Of a stretch of DNA of 64,000 nucleotides, positions 7,973 to 17,039 are shown in pieces. The stretch comes from Chryseobacterium angstadtii (GTDB lineage Bacteria; Bacteroidota; Bacteroidia; Flavobacteriales; Weeksellaceae): the NCBI RefSeq assembly GCF_001045465.1, contig NZ_LFND01000001.1:992001-1056000 (forward strand), given 5' to 3'. The notes below the pieces were generated by a model, which saw only the letters and a program-made list of their open reading frames with translations, was not told the DNA's origin and ran no database searches. The position numbers and the translations under genes were made by a program. Within the stretch, counting starts at the first letter, position 1; each line of letters opens with the position of its first letter.

Positions 7973-8591
7973 TCCTTATCGTATCTAAATTTTCTAAAAT
8001 CTGTTCGTTCAGTTCTCCCAGGGAAATTCCTTTTATTTCAGCAACTTTTAAGTACAATTCTTCAATATTAAAAGATTCATTATCAGTCTCTAAAAAGATT
8101 CTGTTTAAGGGAGCATTCCTTACAATTTCCTGCAAAGATAATTGATACAAAACCGCTTTTCCAAAACTCAAATAAAAATTATTTTTCAGAAGGTCTTCCG
8201 CGATGCGCTGCTTTTTATTAAAACCATGAATGATAATGGCCTGTTCAGCTTTCTTTTTAAACGAAATCACCTCATAAAATTTTCTTACGCAGTGAACAAT
8301 TATAGGTTTTTGGATTTCGTTGGAAATCATGATCTGTCTTAAAAAAAACTGTTCCTGGATTTTCTGAGGAACCGGAACCATAGAATCAAGCCCGCATTCT
8401 CCGATTGCCATACATTTTTCTGAAATATGAGACTCCAGCCAGCTGAACTGCTCTTCCTTAGAACCCACGAGGATATCTTTCGGATGTATACCAATAGAAT
8501 AAGGCGATTCCGGTGGAACCGTTCCAAAATCTATATTGTAAATTCCAAACAGACTGTTCTTCTTATGATGGTGAAAATCAAAAAAATCCAT
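7965..8591 (-). CDS. TatD-like metal-dependent hydrolase
   Basis: A 208-residue protein of the TatD/YcfH amidohydrolase superfamily, a group with metal-dependent DNase activity in characterised members. Supporting motifs are FDFHHH near the N-terminus (metal-binding His pair), AIGECGLD (metal-bridging Glu), IIVHCVRKFYEV (metal His) and FLETDNESF (metal Asp). It is shorter than the usual 255-265 residues; the region around GIYNIDFGTVPPESPYSIGIHP is compressed. ATG at 8591 is preferred to a TTG two codons upstream. The 3' end overlaps tcdA by 8 bases. The substrate cannot be told from sequence. Confidence 0.85.
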   Translation of the reverse strand: MDFFDFHHHKKNSLFGIYNIDFGTVPPESPYSIGIHPKDILVGSKEEQFSWLESHISEKCMAIGECGLDSMVPVPQKIQEQFFLRQIMISNEIQKPIIVHCVRKFYEVISFKKKAEQAIIIHGFNKKQRIAEDLLKNNFYLSFGKAVLYQLSLQEIVRNAPLNRIFLETDNESFNIEELYLKVAEIKGISLGELNEQILENLDTIRNG

Positions 8592-8632
8592 TAACAAAAG
8601 TACGATTATCCAGAAAATTAATTTAAAATTAT

Positions 8633-8646
8633 TAAACGAACGTTTA
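8633..8646. promoter_or_regulatory. Probable TetR-family operator
   Basis: A perfect inverted repeat, TAAACG-AA-CGTTTA, lies 44 bases before the start codon of the TetR-family gene and close to the likely promoter. The size and position are those of an autoregulatory operator. Assignment to this regulator is inference. Confidence 0.6.
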
Positions 8647-8690
8647 TAAATGTGTTAAAAATTTCTTAACTTTACTCAAAGTGCACATTC

Positions 8691-9320
8691 ATGAGAAAAA
8701 AATTTACAGAAAAACAGATCCATATATTGGATATTGCTGAGGAGCTTATAGCCAAAAAAGGATACGAGGGAACTTCTGTAAGAGATATCTGTTCCAAGGC
8801 CAATATCAATGTGGCCATGATTTCCTATTACTTCGGTTCCAAAGAAAAAATGATGTCTTACCTCTATCAGTACCGGGTTCTGAAAACCAGAGAGAACTTT
8901 TCAGAGTTTGCAGATACCATTAAAGATGGCAAGCCGGAAATGCAGCTGAGAGAAATCATCAAATATATTGTTTCCCAACTTTTCAAATACAACTATTTCC
9001 ACGGGTTTGTTACCCAGGAACTCAGACATACAGAGAACCTAAAAGATGAGCTGCTGGACTTCTATCAGCTGTTTGTAAAGAAACTGGACGATGTTATTAA
9101 AAAAGGGGTGGCTTCAGGCGTATTTACCTTTACACCGAAACCGGAGGATATCCTTACCATGATTATCGGTTCCACATTATTTGTCATCAGAAATAAAAAT
9201 TTCTATGAGCTCTATGTACCCAGCAAAAATGAGGAAGCATACACCAAAGAAGCAGAGAAAAAAGTAAGAATGAATCTTTTACTCAGTGTTTTTGCTATTT
9301 TGGGATACGCTGCAGACTAA
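8691..9320 (+). CDS. TetR/AcrR-family transcriptional regulator
   Basis: A 209-residue one-component repressor. The N-terminal DNA-binding domain (residues 5-55) has the TetR helix-turn-helix (GTSVRDICSKANINVAMISYYFGSKEKMMSYLY). The C-terminal all-helical ligand/dimer domain (residues 75-205) has no motif that names the ligand. A 14-base palindrome 44 bases upstream is the natural candidate for autoregulation. The gene stands alone: the TatD operon is divergent and bamD follows from its own promoter, so its other targets are probably elsewhere. Confidence 0.9.
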   Translation: MRKKFTEKQIHILDIAEELIAKKGYEGTSVRDICSKANINVAMISYYFGSKEKMMSYLYQYRVLKTRENFSEFADTIKDGKPEMQLREIIKYIVSQLFKYNYFHGFVTQELRHTENLKDELLDFYQLFVKKLDDVIKKGVASGVFTFTPKPEDILTMIIGSTLFVIRNKNFYELYVPSKNEEAYTKEAEKKVRMNLLLSVFAILGYAAD

Positions 9321-9423
9321 ATTTACGTTAAATATTCATAAAAAAAAATCTATTGGCAAAAAAGTTATATTTTTGCAAATTAGTAAATCGGCTGTATAAT
9401 CCGAAAACTGTTGAACTTTTTAT

Positions 9424-10419
9424 ATGAAAAAATATATTTTAGGTCTTTTTGCCGTAGCAGTTATTTCCTCATGCGTAAGCCAGCAGGAAAAAGCAATGAA
9501 GAGTGCTGACAAGAATTTTATCTTAAAGGCAGCTAATGAAAATTTTGCCAAAAAGAAATGGAAAAATGCATTGGCTCTTTATGACAGGCTTACCAACCTT
9601 GTGGCAGGAACAGATGATTTTCCAAACGTAGGGTTTAACACAGCTTATGCCAATTACTATGACAAAAGTTATAAACTGGCGGGACATCAGTTTAAAAACT
9701 TTGCCGTAAACTTCTCTAAGGACCCGAGAGCTGAAGAAGCTGCATACATGTCCGCACTATGCTACTACGAAGGTTCTATGGATTATAACCTGGATCAGTC
9801 TACCACAGAAACCGCGATCAATGAACTTCAGGATTTCCTGACCAATTATCCGAATTCTGAAAGATCTAAAAATATTGGTCAGCTGGTTGATGAACTGTCC
9901 TATAAATTAGAATTTAAAGCCTATGAAAATGCAAGGCAGTATTTCAAAATGGGTGAATATAAAGCAGCCAACGTAGCTTTGGAAAATGTATTGGAAGATT
10001 TTCCGGGAACAAAACTTCGTCCGAAGATCTATGATTTTATCATGAAATCCCGTTACGAATTAGCGACAAAATCTATCTATGACCTTAAAGACGAGCGCCT
10101 TGAAAGCGCTTTATCTTATACAAAAATGGTAGAAAAAGAGTTTCCTAATACAGAATACGCGAAAACAGCAGCAGATCTTAAAGGAAAACTGGAAAAAGAA
10201 AAGCAGAACTTTGTTGTTGTTAAAAAACAGACAGAAGCAAGAATCGCATTGCTAACCGCAAAGCAAAAAAAGCAGGTTGAAAAGATGGAGGCGCAAAATA
10301 AAACGGATCAGCAGGTCAAAGATCAGATCAGCAATGAAAAGAAAGCAATGCAGATGCAGAGGGATAGTGCAGCGCTTCAGACCCCTCCTCCGGCAGCCAC
10401 TTTCAAAATTCAAAGATAA
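9424..10419 (+). CDS. bamD: Outer membrane protein assembly factor BamD
   Basis: BamD is the essential lipoprotein partner of BamA in folding outer-membrane barrels. The 331-residue protein begins with a lipoprotein signal ending ISSC (Cys near 17). Five TPR-like units follow: NENFAKKKWKNALALYDRL, NTAYANYYDKSYKLAGHQF, EEAAYMSALCYYEGS, ARQYFKMGEYKAANVALENVL and a last unit near residue 215. The C-terminal 70 residues are a Lys/Gln-rich helical tail ending in Pro-rich TPPPAA, longer than in E. coli BamD. TATTTTTG at 9368-9375 is a likely -7 promoter element. Omega and coaBC follow on the same strand. Confidence 0.92.
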   Translation: MKKYILGLFAVAVISSCVSQQEKAMKSADKNFILKAANENFAKKKWKNALALYDRLTNLVAGTDDFPNVGFNTAYANYYDKSYKLAGHQFKNFAVNFSKDPRAEEAAYMSALCYYEGSMDYNLDQSTTETAINELQDFLTNYPNSERSKNIGQLVDELSYKLEFKAYENARQYFKMGEYKAANVALENVLEDFPGTKLRPKIYDFIMKSRYELATKSIYDLKDERLESALSYTKMVEKEFPNTEYAKTAADLKGKLEKEKQNFVVVKKQTEARIALLTAKQKKQVEKMEAQNKTDQQVKDQISNEKKAMQMQRDSAALQTPPPAATFKIQR

Positions 10420-10460
10420 TTCGTAAATTTGCCATCTTAAAATAAAATAATTTTCTCAAA

Positions 10461-10784
10461 ATGAGTGTAAAAGATACAAAAGCAGAAGTAAATACTATTA
10501 CTTACGATAAAGACAAGATTGAAGATAAAGTAGGTTCAATCTATGAAGCTATTGTTATCATGGGAAAGAGAGCAGAGCAGGTAAATGCGGAGATCCGTAC
10601 GGAACTTCACAATAAACTGGATGAATTTGCTGTGCACAATTCCACATTGGAAGAAGTTTTCGAAAACAGAGAACAGATTGAAATTTCTAAACATTACGAA
10701 AAACTTCCGAAGCCTACTTCTATTGCTATTGAAGAATGGCTGAATGAAGATATTTATTTCAGAAAGACAGAAGACAGAAAATAA
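10461..10784 (+). CDS. rpoZ: RNA polymerase omega subunit (Bacteroidetes type)
   Basis: A 107-residue protein of the Rpb6/omega family. Omega binds the RNA polymerase beta' subunit and helps assembly. The conserved core is IYEAIVIMGKRAEQVNAEIRTELHNKLDEF (residues 28-57), which contains the R-A-x-Q helix found in omega proteins. The C-terminus, after EIEISKHYEKLPKPTSIAIEEWLN, is typical of the Flavobacteriia version. It lies 41 bases after bamD and upstream of coaBC, an arrangement I know from other Bacteroidetes. A hairpin follows at 10809-10839. Confidence 0.85.
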   Translation: MSVKDTKAEVNTITYDKDKIEDKVGSIYEAIVIMGKRAEQVNAEIRTELHNKLDEFAVHNSTLEEVFENREQIEISKHYEKLPKPTSIAIEEWLNEDIYFRKTEDRK

Positions 10785-10808
10785 TTATTTGTGTTTTTTA
10801 TATATGAG

Positions 10809-10843
10809 GGTCATAAAGGAAATCAGTTCTTTTATGACCTTTG
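10809..10843 (+). terminator. Hairpin after omega gene, probable terminator
   Basis: GGTCATAAAGGAA and TTCTTTTATGACC pair with a 5-base loop and one wobble, followed by TTTG rather than a long T-run. Termination may be partial. The following bases (10840-10871) carry a TGTGTCCGTCTTTGTGCG phrase of the kind seen repeatedly between genes in these genomes. Confidence 0.55.
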
Positions 10844-10906
10844 TCTGTTTGTGTCCGTCTTTGTGCGAAAAAATAAGTAATTTAGTGTTTCAAAAATTAA
10901 AACTAA

Positions 10907-12112
10907 ATGAGTGTTTCCGGTAAAAAGATACTTATCGCTGTTTCAGGAGGAATTGCGGCTTATAAAATTCATTTCCTGATCCGGGATTTTGTAAAAAAAG
11001 GAGCCGAGGTACAGGTCATTATGACGCCTGATACAGAGCAGTTTGTTACCAAATTAAGCCTGTCAACCCTTTCAAAAAAACCGGTCTATTCAGAATTCTA
11101 TGGTGATAATGGTACCTGGAACAGCCATGTAGAGCTTGCCTTGTGGGCAGATGTAATGATTGTAGCTCCATGTACGGCAAATACCTTAGCTAAAATGACT
11201 CACGGGATGTGTGACAATCTCGTTATAGCCACCTATATGTCCGCCAAATGTCCGGTATTTATTGCTCCGGCAATGGATCTTGATATGTATGCGCATCCTT
11301 CCACCAAACAAAACCTGGAAATGGCTGAAGATTACGGTCATTTTATCATTCCGGCAGAAAGCGGGGAACTGGCCAGCGGCTTGATAGGGCAGGGAAGAAT
11401 GGCAGAGCCTGAAACGGTTTTTAGAGCTGTTGAAAACTTCTTTGGAAATATTAATCCTGTCAAAAGTCTTGAAGGAAAAACAGTACTGATCACAGCCGGA
11501 CCTACTTATGAAGCCATTGATCCCGTAAGATTTATCGGGAATCATTCCTCAGGGAAAATGGGGTTCTCTCTGGCTGAAGAAGCTTCAAAAAGAGGCGCAA
11601 AAGTGATTCTCATTTCCGGACCGAGTACTCAGACAACCGACGATAAAAATATTGAACTTCATAAAGTAATCTCTGCCAAAGAAATGCTGAATAAAGTGTT
11701 TGAATTTTATGACCGTGTAGATATTGGAATTGCCAGTGCGGCAGTCGCAGATTATGCACCAAAAGAAGTCGCCAGAGAGAAAATCAAGAAGAATGATGAT
11801 AATTTAACCATTGAACTGGTTAAAAATCCGGATATTCTTAAAACCATGGGCGAAAAGAAAACCCATCAGTTTCTGGTAGGTTTTGCCCTGGAAACCCAAA
11901 ATGAAGAAGAAAATGCCAAAGGAAAACTGGAAAAGAAAAATCTGGATATGATCGTATTGAATTCCCTGCGTGATGAAGGAGCCGGGTTTAAAAATGATAC
12001 CAATAAAATCAAGATATTTACCAAAACCGGAAAGAAAGAATTCGACCTTAAATCAAAAGATAAAGTAGCCGTTGATATTCTGAATTTTGTTGAGTCTCAA
12101 CTTTTAAAATAA
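10907..12112 (+). CDS. coaBC: Phosphopantothenoylcysteine decarboxylase / phosphopantothenate-cysteine ligase
   Basis: This bifunctional 401-residue enzyme makes 4'-phosphopantetheine for coenzyme A. Residues 1-180 are the FMN-dependent decarboxylase (CoaC), with VSGGIAAYK, the active-site SHVELALWAD His, PCTANTLAKM and PAMDLDMY. Residues 190-401 are the ligase (CoaB), with ITAGPTYEAIDPVRFIGNHSSGKMG, the SAAVADYAP strand and the NPDILKTMG and GFALET segments. The length is normal for the fused protein. It follows the omega gene in the bamD-rpoZ-coaBC-DUF4835-recN group. Confidence 0.97.
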   Translation: MSVSGKKILIAVSGGIAAYKIHFLIRDFVKKGAEVQVIMTPDTEQFVTKLSLSTLSKKPVYSEFYGDNGTWNSHVELALWADVMIVAPCTANTLAKMTHGMCDNLVIATYMSAKCPVFIAPAMDLDMYAHPSTKQNLEMAEDYGHFIIPAESGELASGLIGQGRMAEPETVFRAVENFFGNINPVKSLEGKTVLITAGPTYEAIDPVRFIGNHSSGKMGFSLAEEASKRGAKVILISGPSTQTTDDKNIELHKVISAKEMLNKVFEFYDRVDIGIASAAVADYAPKEVAREKIKKNDDNLTIELVKNPDILKTMGEKKTHQFLVGFALETQNEEENAKGKLEKKNLDMIVLNSLRDEGAGFKNDTNKIKIFTKTGKKEFDLKSKDKVAVDILNFVESQLLK

Positions 12113-12148
12113 TTTTAATAAATTTCCGTTCTCAATTTTTAATAGATA

Positions 12149-13051
12149 ATGAAAAAAATCATAAGCCTATTCTTACTGCTTTTTATATACAATCTGAGTT
12201 TTTCCCAGGAACTGCTTGCTACCGTACAGATCAACTCCCAACAATTGGGAGGAAGTAACCAGCAGGCCTATAAAGCACTGGAGAAAAGCCTTAGAGACTT
12301 TATCAATAATACCAGTTGGACCGGAAAGAAACTGCAGAATTTTGAAAAGATCAAGTGTAATTTCGCTGTTGTAATTGCAGAAAGAGACGGAAACAGATTC
12401 AAAGGAAGCATTGTGATTCAGGCGGTGCGTCCGGTGTATAATACCAATTATGAATCACCGTTAATCAACCTTCAGGACCAGAGATTTGCATTCGAGTATG
12501 TGGAAAACGAAAACCTTGTATTTAATGAAAGACAGTTTTCGGGAAAAAACCTCATTGATGTAGTCAGTTTTTATGTATACGTGATTTTAGGCTACGATGC
12601 AGACAGCTTCCAGTCTATGGGCGGAACACCGTGGTTTTCAAAAGCGCAGCAGATTGCTCAGAATTCACAGAACAGAAATTATGAAGGATGGAATGTGATC
12701 AATGAACCAAGAAGCCGCACCATACTGATCAATGAGATCATCAATCCGAACTGGAGCCAATTGCGTTCTACCATATATACCTACCACAGAGCGGGACTGG
12801 ATAATCTTTTTAACCAGGACCAAACGGCGGCCAAAAAAGTAATTTTTGATGCCCTGATGCAGCTGAAAATGTATGAAAACTCTTTCCAGCAATCCTATTT
12901 TTTCAACCTGTTTCTGGATAATAAAAGCGATGAGATCTTCAATGTTTTCAACTCCGGAAACAATGGCGGACTTGTCATGAACGATCTTAAACAGCTGATG
13001 ATGATCCTGTCTCCAAAAAATTCGGAGAATAAATGGAATAAGTGGAAATAA
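12149..13051 (+). CDS. DUF4835-family secreted protein
   Basis: A 300-residue exported protein. The signal peptide is MKKIISLFLLLFIYNLSFSQ; the mature chain starts ELLATVQINSQQLGGSNQQAYKALE. Family features include FKGSIVIQAVRPVYN, FAFEYVENENLVFNERQFSGKNLIDVVSFYVYVILGYDADSF and MGGTPWFSKAQQIAQ, which I associate with DUF4835. The family is confined to Bacteroidetes and usually sits between coaBC and recN, as here. No enzymatic motif is visible. A role in the periplasm is inferred from the signal peptide only. Confidence 0.85.
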   Translation: MKKIISLFLLLFIYNLSFSQELLATVQINSQQLGGSNQQAYKALEKSLRDFINNTSWTGKKLQNFEKIKCNFAVVIAERDGNRFKGSIVIQAVRPVYNTNYESPLINLQDQRFAFEYVENENLVFNERQFSGKNLIDVVSFYVYVILGYDADSFQSMGGTPWFSKAQQIAQNSQNRNYEGWNVINEPRSRTILINEIINPNWSQLRSTIYTYHRAGLDNLFNQDQTAAKKVIFDALMQLKMYENSFQQSYFFNLFLDNKSDEIFNVFNSGNNGGLVMNDLKQLMMILSPKNSENKWNKWK

Positions 13052-13071
13052 ATATCTGCTGCTTTCCGGTA

Positions 13072-13101
13072 TTGAATACTTAAATCTAAATTCTATATTT
13101 G
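13072..13101 (+). promoter_or_regulatory. Promoter of recN
   Basis: TTG at 13072-13074, a 19-base spacer and TATATTTG at 13094-13101 match the Bacteroidetes housekeeping promoter consensus (TTG, about 19 bases, TAnnTTTG). The start codon of recN is 29 bases downstream. Confidence 0.8.
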
Positions 13102-13129
13102 CATTACTTAAAGTAATCCGCTATTATCA

Positions 13130-14779
13130 ATGCTTTCGAGAATCTATATTAAAAACTTTGCCCTGATTGATACTCTTGAAGTATCATTACATAATGGTTT
13201 ACAGGTGATTACCGGAGAAACCGGAGCCGGAAAATCCATTATTTTAGGAGCTTTAAGGCTGATTCTTGGTGAGCGGGCAGAAACAAAATCCATTTCTAAA
13301 TCTGAAGAAAAAAGCATTGTAGAAACCGAATTTGCTTTAAATAATCAGTTCAAAAAATTCTTTATTGAAAATGATCTGGACTACGAGCATCAGACCATTA
13401 TCAGAAGAGAAATTCTCCCTTCAGGAAAATCAAGGGCGTTCATCAATGATGTGCCTGTAACCCTTGACGTTCTTAAAGAGCTCTCTTCAAAACTGATTGA
13501 TATTCACTCACAGTTCGAAACTTCCAATCTTTTTACCTCAGAATATCAGTTTAAAATTATCGACGGGCTTTCTGAAAACAAAACAGGAATTGAAGAGTAC
13601 CAGAATGAATTTTCAGATTTTCAAAGCTTAAAAATACAGCTTAAAAGACTCCAGACCGAGCTTTCTGAAAACAGAAAAGAAAGTGATTACAAAGAATTTC
13701 TTTTAAACGAACTGGAAGAGCTGAAACTGGATGATGTAGATTATGAAGATCTTCAGAACCAACTTTCTATTCAGGAAAATGCCGAAATGATCTCAGAAAA
13801 TCTGGTGCAGATTCTTTCAAGATTCCATCAGGAAGAAGTGGGAATTCTGTCTTTCTTTCATGAGGCGAAAAATAAACTATCCAGAATATCAGAAGTTTCA
13901 AATCGTTTTTCTGAGCTTGATGAAAGGCTGGAGACTTCTTTTGTAGAGCTTAAAGACATCATTTCCGAACTTGAAAACGAGTCGGAAAAAATAGAGATCA
14001 ACCCCGCAAACCTGGCGATCCTTGTTGATCTTAATAATAAAATAAATGCATTGTTTCTGAAGCATAATGTTTCTGATATCAACGAACTGAGACAGCTCAG
14101 AGATGAGCTGGCCGGAGAACAGAAAGGAGCTTCGGAGCTTGAAAACCAGATTGCTGAGATCCAGGACAGTATTTCCAAAAAAGAAAAAACACTTCAGACC
14201 CTTGCGGAAAAACTGTCGAAAAACAGAAAAAAATCGGTTCCCGTATTTATCAAAAAAGCAGAAGAGCTTCTTAAAAAACTAGGCCTTGAAAAAGCTAAAG
14301 TAGATATTGAACTGGCAGATACCGCAGAATTTAATGCCTTCGGTAAAGAAAATATACAGTTACTTTTCCAGGCCAATTCCGGTTTTCCTTTAAAACCTAT
14401 TCAAACCGCTATTTCCGGAGGAGAAAGATCCAGGGTAATGCTTGCCGTAAAGAAAATTATTGCGGAAAGTGATGAGCTTCCTACTCTTATTCTCGATGAA
14501 ATTGATACCGGAGTTTCAGGAAAAGTAGCCGAGGAAATTGGAAATCTGATGCGGGAAATGTCTGCAGATATGCAGCTCATCGTTATTTCCCATCTCGCGC
14601 AGGTGGCGGCAAAAGGAAACAACAATTACAAAGTAGTGAAACATGATGTTTCCGGCAAGACACAATCTACCATCATCCCTCTGAATGATGATGAAAAACT
14701 GAATGAAATCGCTCAGCTTCTTTCCGGAAGTAAAATTACCGAGGCTGCGCTGGCACAGGCCAAAGAACTAATTGGCTAA
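13130..14779 (+). CDS. recN: DNA repair protein RecN
   Basis: RecN is an SMC-like ATPase that gathers DNA ends during double-strand-break repair. The 549-residue protein has the N-terminal nucleotide half with Walker A GETGAGKS at residues 29-36 and the IDIHSQFETSNLF segment. A long coiled coil fills residues 155-370. The C-terminal half has the ABC signature SGGERSRVMLAVK and Walker B LPTLILDEIDTGVSG, followed by VISHLAQVAAKGN. Length and order are standard. Its promoter is a textbook Bacteroidetes TTG-N19-TATATTTG; no LexA-type box was recognised in front of it. Confidence 0.97.
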   Translation: MLSRIYIKNFALIDTLEVSLHNGLQVITGETGAGKSIILGALRLILGERAETKSISKSEEKSIVETEFALNNQFKKFFIENDLDYEHQTIIRREILPSGKSRAFINDVPVTLDVLKELSSKLIDIHSQFETSNLFTSEYQFKIIDGLSENKTGIEEYQNEFSDFQSLKIQLKRLQTELSENRKESDYKEFLLNELEELKLDDVDYEDLQNQLSIQENAEMISENLVQILSRFHQEEVGILSFFHEAKNKLSRISEVSNRFSELDERLETSFVELKDIISELENESEKIEINPANLAILVDLNNKINALFLKHNVSDINELRQLRDELAGEQKGASELENQIAEIQDSISKKEKTLQTLAEKLSKNRKKSVPVFIKKAEELLKKLGLEKAKVDIELADTAEFNAFGKENIQLLFQANSGFPLKPIQTAISGGERSRVMLAVKKIIAESDELPTLILDEIDTGVSGKVAEEIGNLMREMSADMQLIVISHLAQVAAKGNNNYKVVKHDVSGKTQSTIIPLNDDEKLNEIAQLLSGSKITEAALAQAKELIG

Positions 14780-14829
14780 AAATCTGTAACATATTTTACA
14801 TTACACTGACTAATGTAAAAAACTAACAT

Positions 14830-16296
14830 ATGTTTCTAAAGTTCCTCAGACTGGAAATCAAAAGCTTTTTCCGCGGTACTTCTGTAGGGATGAATCTTGC
14901 TATGAAGATTCTTCGTCTTATAGGAATTGTTTATTTTATGGCCTGTCTGGCAGGTGGCGCATTTGCTGCATTTTTTTATATACACAAGGAAATGCACCAG
15001 GATCCTTTAAAAGTAGTCTCGAAATTTTTAATCATTGCCTGGGCGTTGGATCTGATCCTCAAATACATCTGGCAGGAAATGCCTACACAAAACATCAAAC
15101 CTTTTCTTACACAAAACATCCGGAAGAATACGCTTGTAAACTATATGCTGGCCAAAACCTTTCTTTCGGCATTAAGCTGGCTGAATTCTATATTTTTTAT
15201 TACATTTTCGGCCATTGCCCTATTCAAAGGATACAGTATTGTAGGAGTTCTGGCTTGGCTGATCGGTGTTTCTTTACTGTTCTATCTGAACAATTTCATC
15301 AATATTCTGTTTAACGATAAAGAAACGGTTGCCATTATTATTGCCGGCATTTTTGCTGTGGTGGCCGGACTTGGCTATTATAACTGGATACCCGTTCTCT
15401 CTTACTCGGAAAAACTCTTTTACGGATTTTATGAAAGTCCTTATTTAATTATTATTCCCATTATCCTGTTTTTCGGATTATGGAAGTTCTGTTTTAACTA
15501 TGTTCGCCATGAATTTTATCTCGATCAGGGGCTGGAAGCGAAGAAACAGATCGGGAAAACAGAAAATATTGCTTTCCTTAACAAATACGGGGTCATTGGA
15601 ACATTTATCAATAATGACATTAAAATGCTGAGACGAAATAAAGTAACAAAAGGAATTCTGATCGGAAGCTTTTTTTTCCTTTTCTACGGCTTATTGATGT
15701 TCACATCACCGGTTTACAAAACCCCTGCTATGATGATGTTCATGGGCTTGTTTGTTACAGGCGGGTTTCAGTTTCTCTTCGGGCAGAGGGTTCCGGCTTT
15801 CGACAGCTCCTATTATCCTCTCATGATGACGCTGAATGTTCCGTACAAAGAATACCTGAAAGCCAAATGGTGGCTCATCAACATCGTAACGGCAGCTTCC
15901 ATTGTGGTGGCTTTGTTCTACGTGTATTTCGGCTGGAATCTTTACATCACTTTTTTTGCAGCCGGGCTCTATAATATCGGGGTCAATTCTCAGTTTACAC
16001 TTTGGTCAGGAGCTTTCAATAAGACTCAGATCGATCTTAATTCAAAAGAAAAGAGAATAGGCCAGAAAAACAGTTTCAATATTAAAGCAATTCTTCTTCT
16101 GATTCCTAAAATGCTTCTGCCGATGGGTGTTTTTGCCGTATCAAAATACTTCTTCGGAATGACGGCAGGAGTTGTAAGCATTGCCGTTTTGGGGCTTATA
16201 GGATTTCTGTTTAGAGAAAAAATATTCGACATCATCGTTAAACAATATAAAAGCGAAAAATACAGTACGCTGGACGCATTTAAAAACAAAGATTAA
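14830..16296 (+). CDS. DUF5687-family ABC-type membrane protein
   Basis: A 488-residue integral membrane protein with about 10-12 hydrophobic segments spread over its whole length. The N-terminus MFLKFLRLEIKSFFRGTSVGMNLAMKIL and the central NNDIKMLRRNKVTKGILIGSFFF are family features I associate with DUF5687. These proteins are the permease partners of adjacent ABC ATPases in Bacteroidetes. The ATPase gene begins 3 bases after its stop, so the two make one exporter. The substrate is unknown. Confidence 0.82.
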   Translation: MFLKFLRLEIKSFFRGTSVGMNLAMKILRLIGIVYFMACLAGGAFAAFFYIHKEMHQDPLKVVSKFLIIAWALDLILKYIWQEMPTQNIKPFLTQNIRKNTLVNYMLAKTFLSALSWLNSIFFITFSAIALFKGYSIVGVLAWLIGVSLLFYLNNFINILFNDKETVAIIIAGIFAVVAGLGYYNWIPVLSYSEKLFYGFYESPYLIIIPIILFFGLWKFCFNYVRHEFYLDQGLEAKKQIGKTENIAFLNKYGVIGTFINNDIKMLRRNKVTKGILIGSFFFLFYGLLMFTSPVYKTPAMMMFMGLFVTGGFQFLFGQRVPAFDSSYYPLMMTLNVPYKEYLKAKWWLINIVTAASIVVALFYVYFGWNLYITFFAAGLYNIGVNSQFTLWSGAFNKTQIDLNSKEKRIGQKNSFNIKAILLLIPKMLLPMGVFAVSKYFFGMTAGVVSIAVLGLIGFLFREKIFDIIVKQYKSEKYSTLDAFKNKD

Positions 16297-16299
16297 ACT

Positions 16300-17019
16300 A
16301 TGATTACCATTAATAATTTATCCAAAACATATGGAACGGCTACGGTTCTTAATATTGAGCATCTTGAAATTCCTAACGGAGAAACATTTGGCCTTGTAGG
16401 AAACAACGGAGCAGGAAAAACCACGCTTTTCAGCCTGATGCTCGACCTTATTCAGCCTACTACAGGTTTTGTAAGCATCGGCGATATAAAAGTGAATGAA
16501 TCTGAAGCCTGGAAAAATAAAGTCTCTGCTTTCGTAGATGATACCTTTCTGATTGGCTATCTCACTCCGGAAGAATATTTTTACTTCATTGGGGAATTGC
16601 GAGGACAGAACAAAGCTTCCGTAGATGAGTTTTTGAAACCATTCCATGATCTTTTCAACGGGGAAATTCTAAACTCAGGAAAATACATCCGCGATTTATC
16701 AAAAGGAAACCAGAAAAAAGTAGGAATTGTAGGAGCCATGATCGGAAATCCGGAAATCATTATTTTAGATGAACCATTTGCCAATCTGGACCCTTCTACC
16801 CAGATCAAACTTAAAAATCTGATCAAAGAGCTTTCAAAACAGGACGGAGTTACTTTTCTCATCTCCAGTCACGACCTTTCCCATACCACAGAGGTCTGCA
16901 ATAGAATTGTTGTGGTAAATAAAGGCGTGCTTGTAAAAGATATCAAGACCAATCCCGAAACATTGAGAGACCTTGAACAGTATTTTGCAGATCAGGTGTC
17001 CACATCTCCTGCCGTTTAA
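16300..17019 (+). CDS. ABC transporter ATP-binding protein
   Basis: A 239-residue ATPase subunit that powers the DUF5687 membrane partner encoded 3 bases upstream. Walker A is GNNGAGKTT at residues 34-42. The signature loop is LSKGNQKKVGIVGAMIG, a K-for-G variant of LSGGQ common in export-type ATPases. Walker B is IIILDEPFANLDP, and the switch His follows in LISSHDLSHTTEVCNRIVVV. Length is that of a single-domain ATPase. A DyP peroxidase gene starts 20 bases later and may be in the same transcript, but no functional link is implied. Confidence 0.93.
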   Translation: MITINNLSKTYGTATVLNIEHLEIPNGETFGLVGNNGAGKTTLFSLMLDLIQPTTGFVSIGDIKVNESEAWKNKVSAFVDDTFLIGYLTPEEYFYFIGELRGQNKASVDEFLKPFHDLFNGEILNSGKYIRDLSKGNQKKVGIVGAMIGNPEIIILDEPFANLDPSTQIKLKNLIKELSKQDGVTFLISSHDLSHTTEVCNRIVVVNKGVLVKDIKTNPETLRDLEQYFADQVSTSPAV

Positions 17020-17039
17020 TTCAAATCCGGAATATAATA

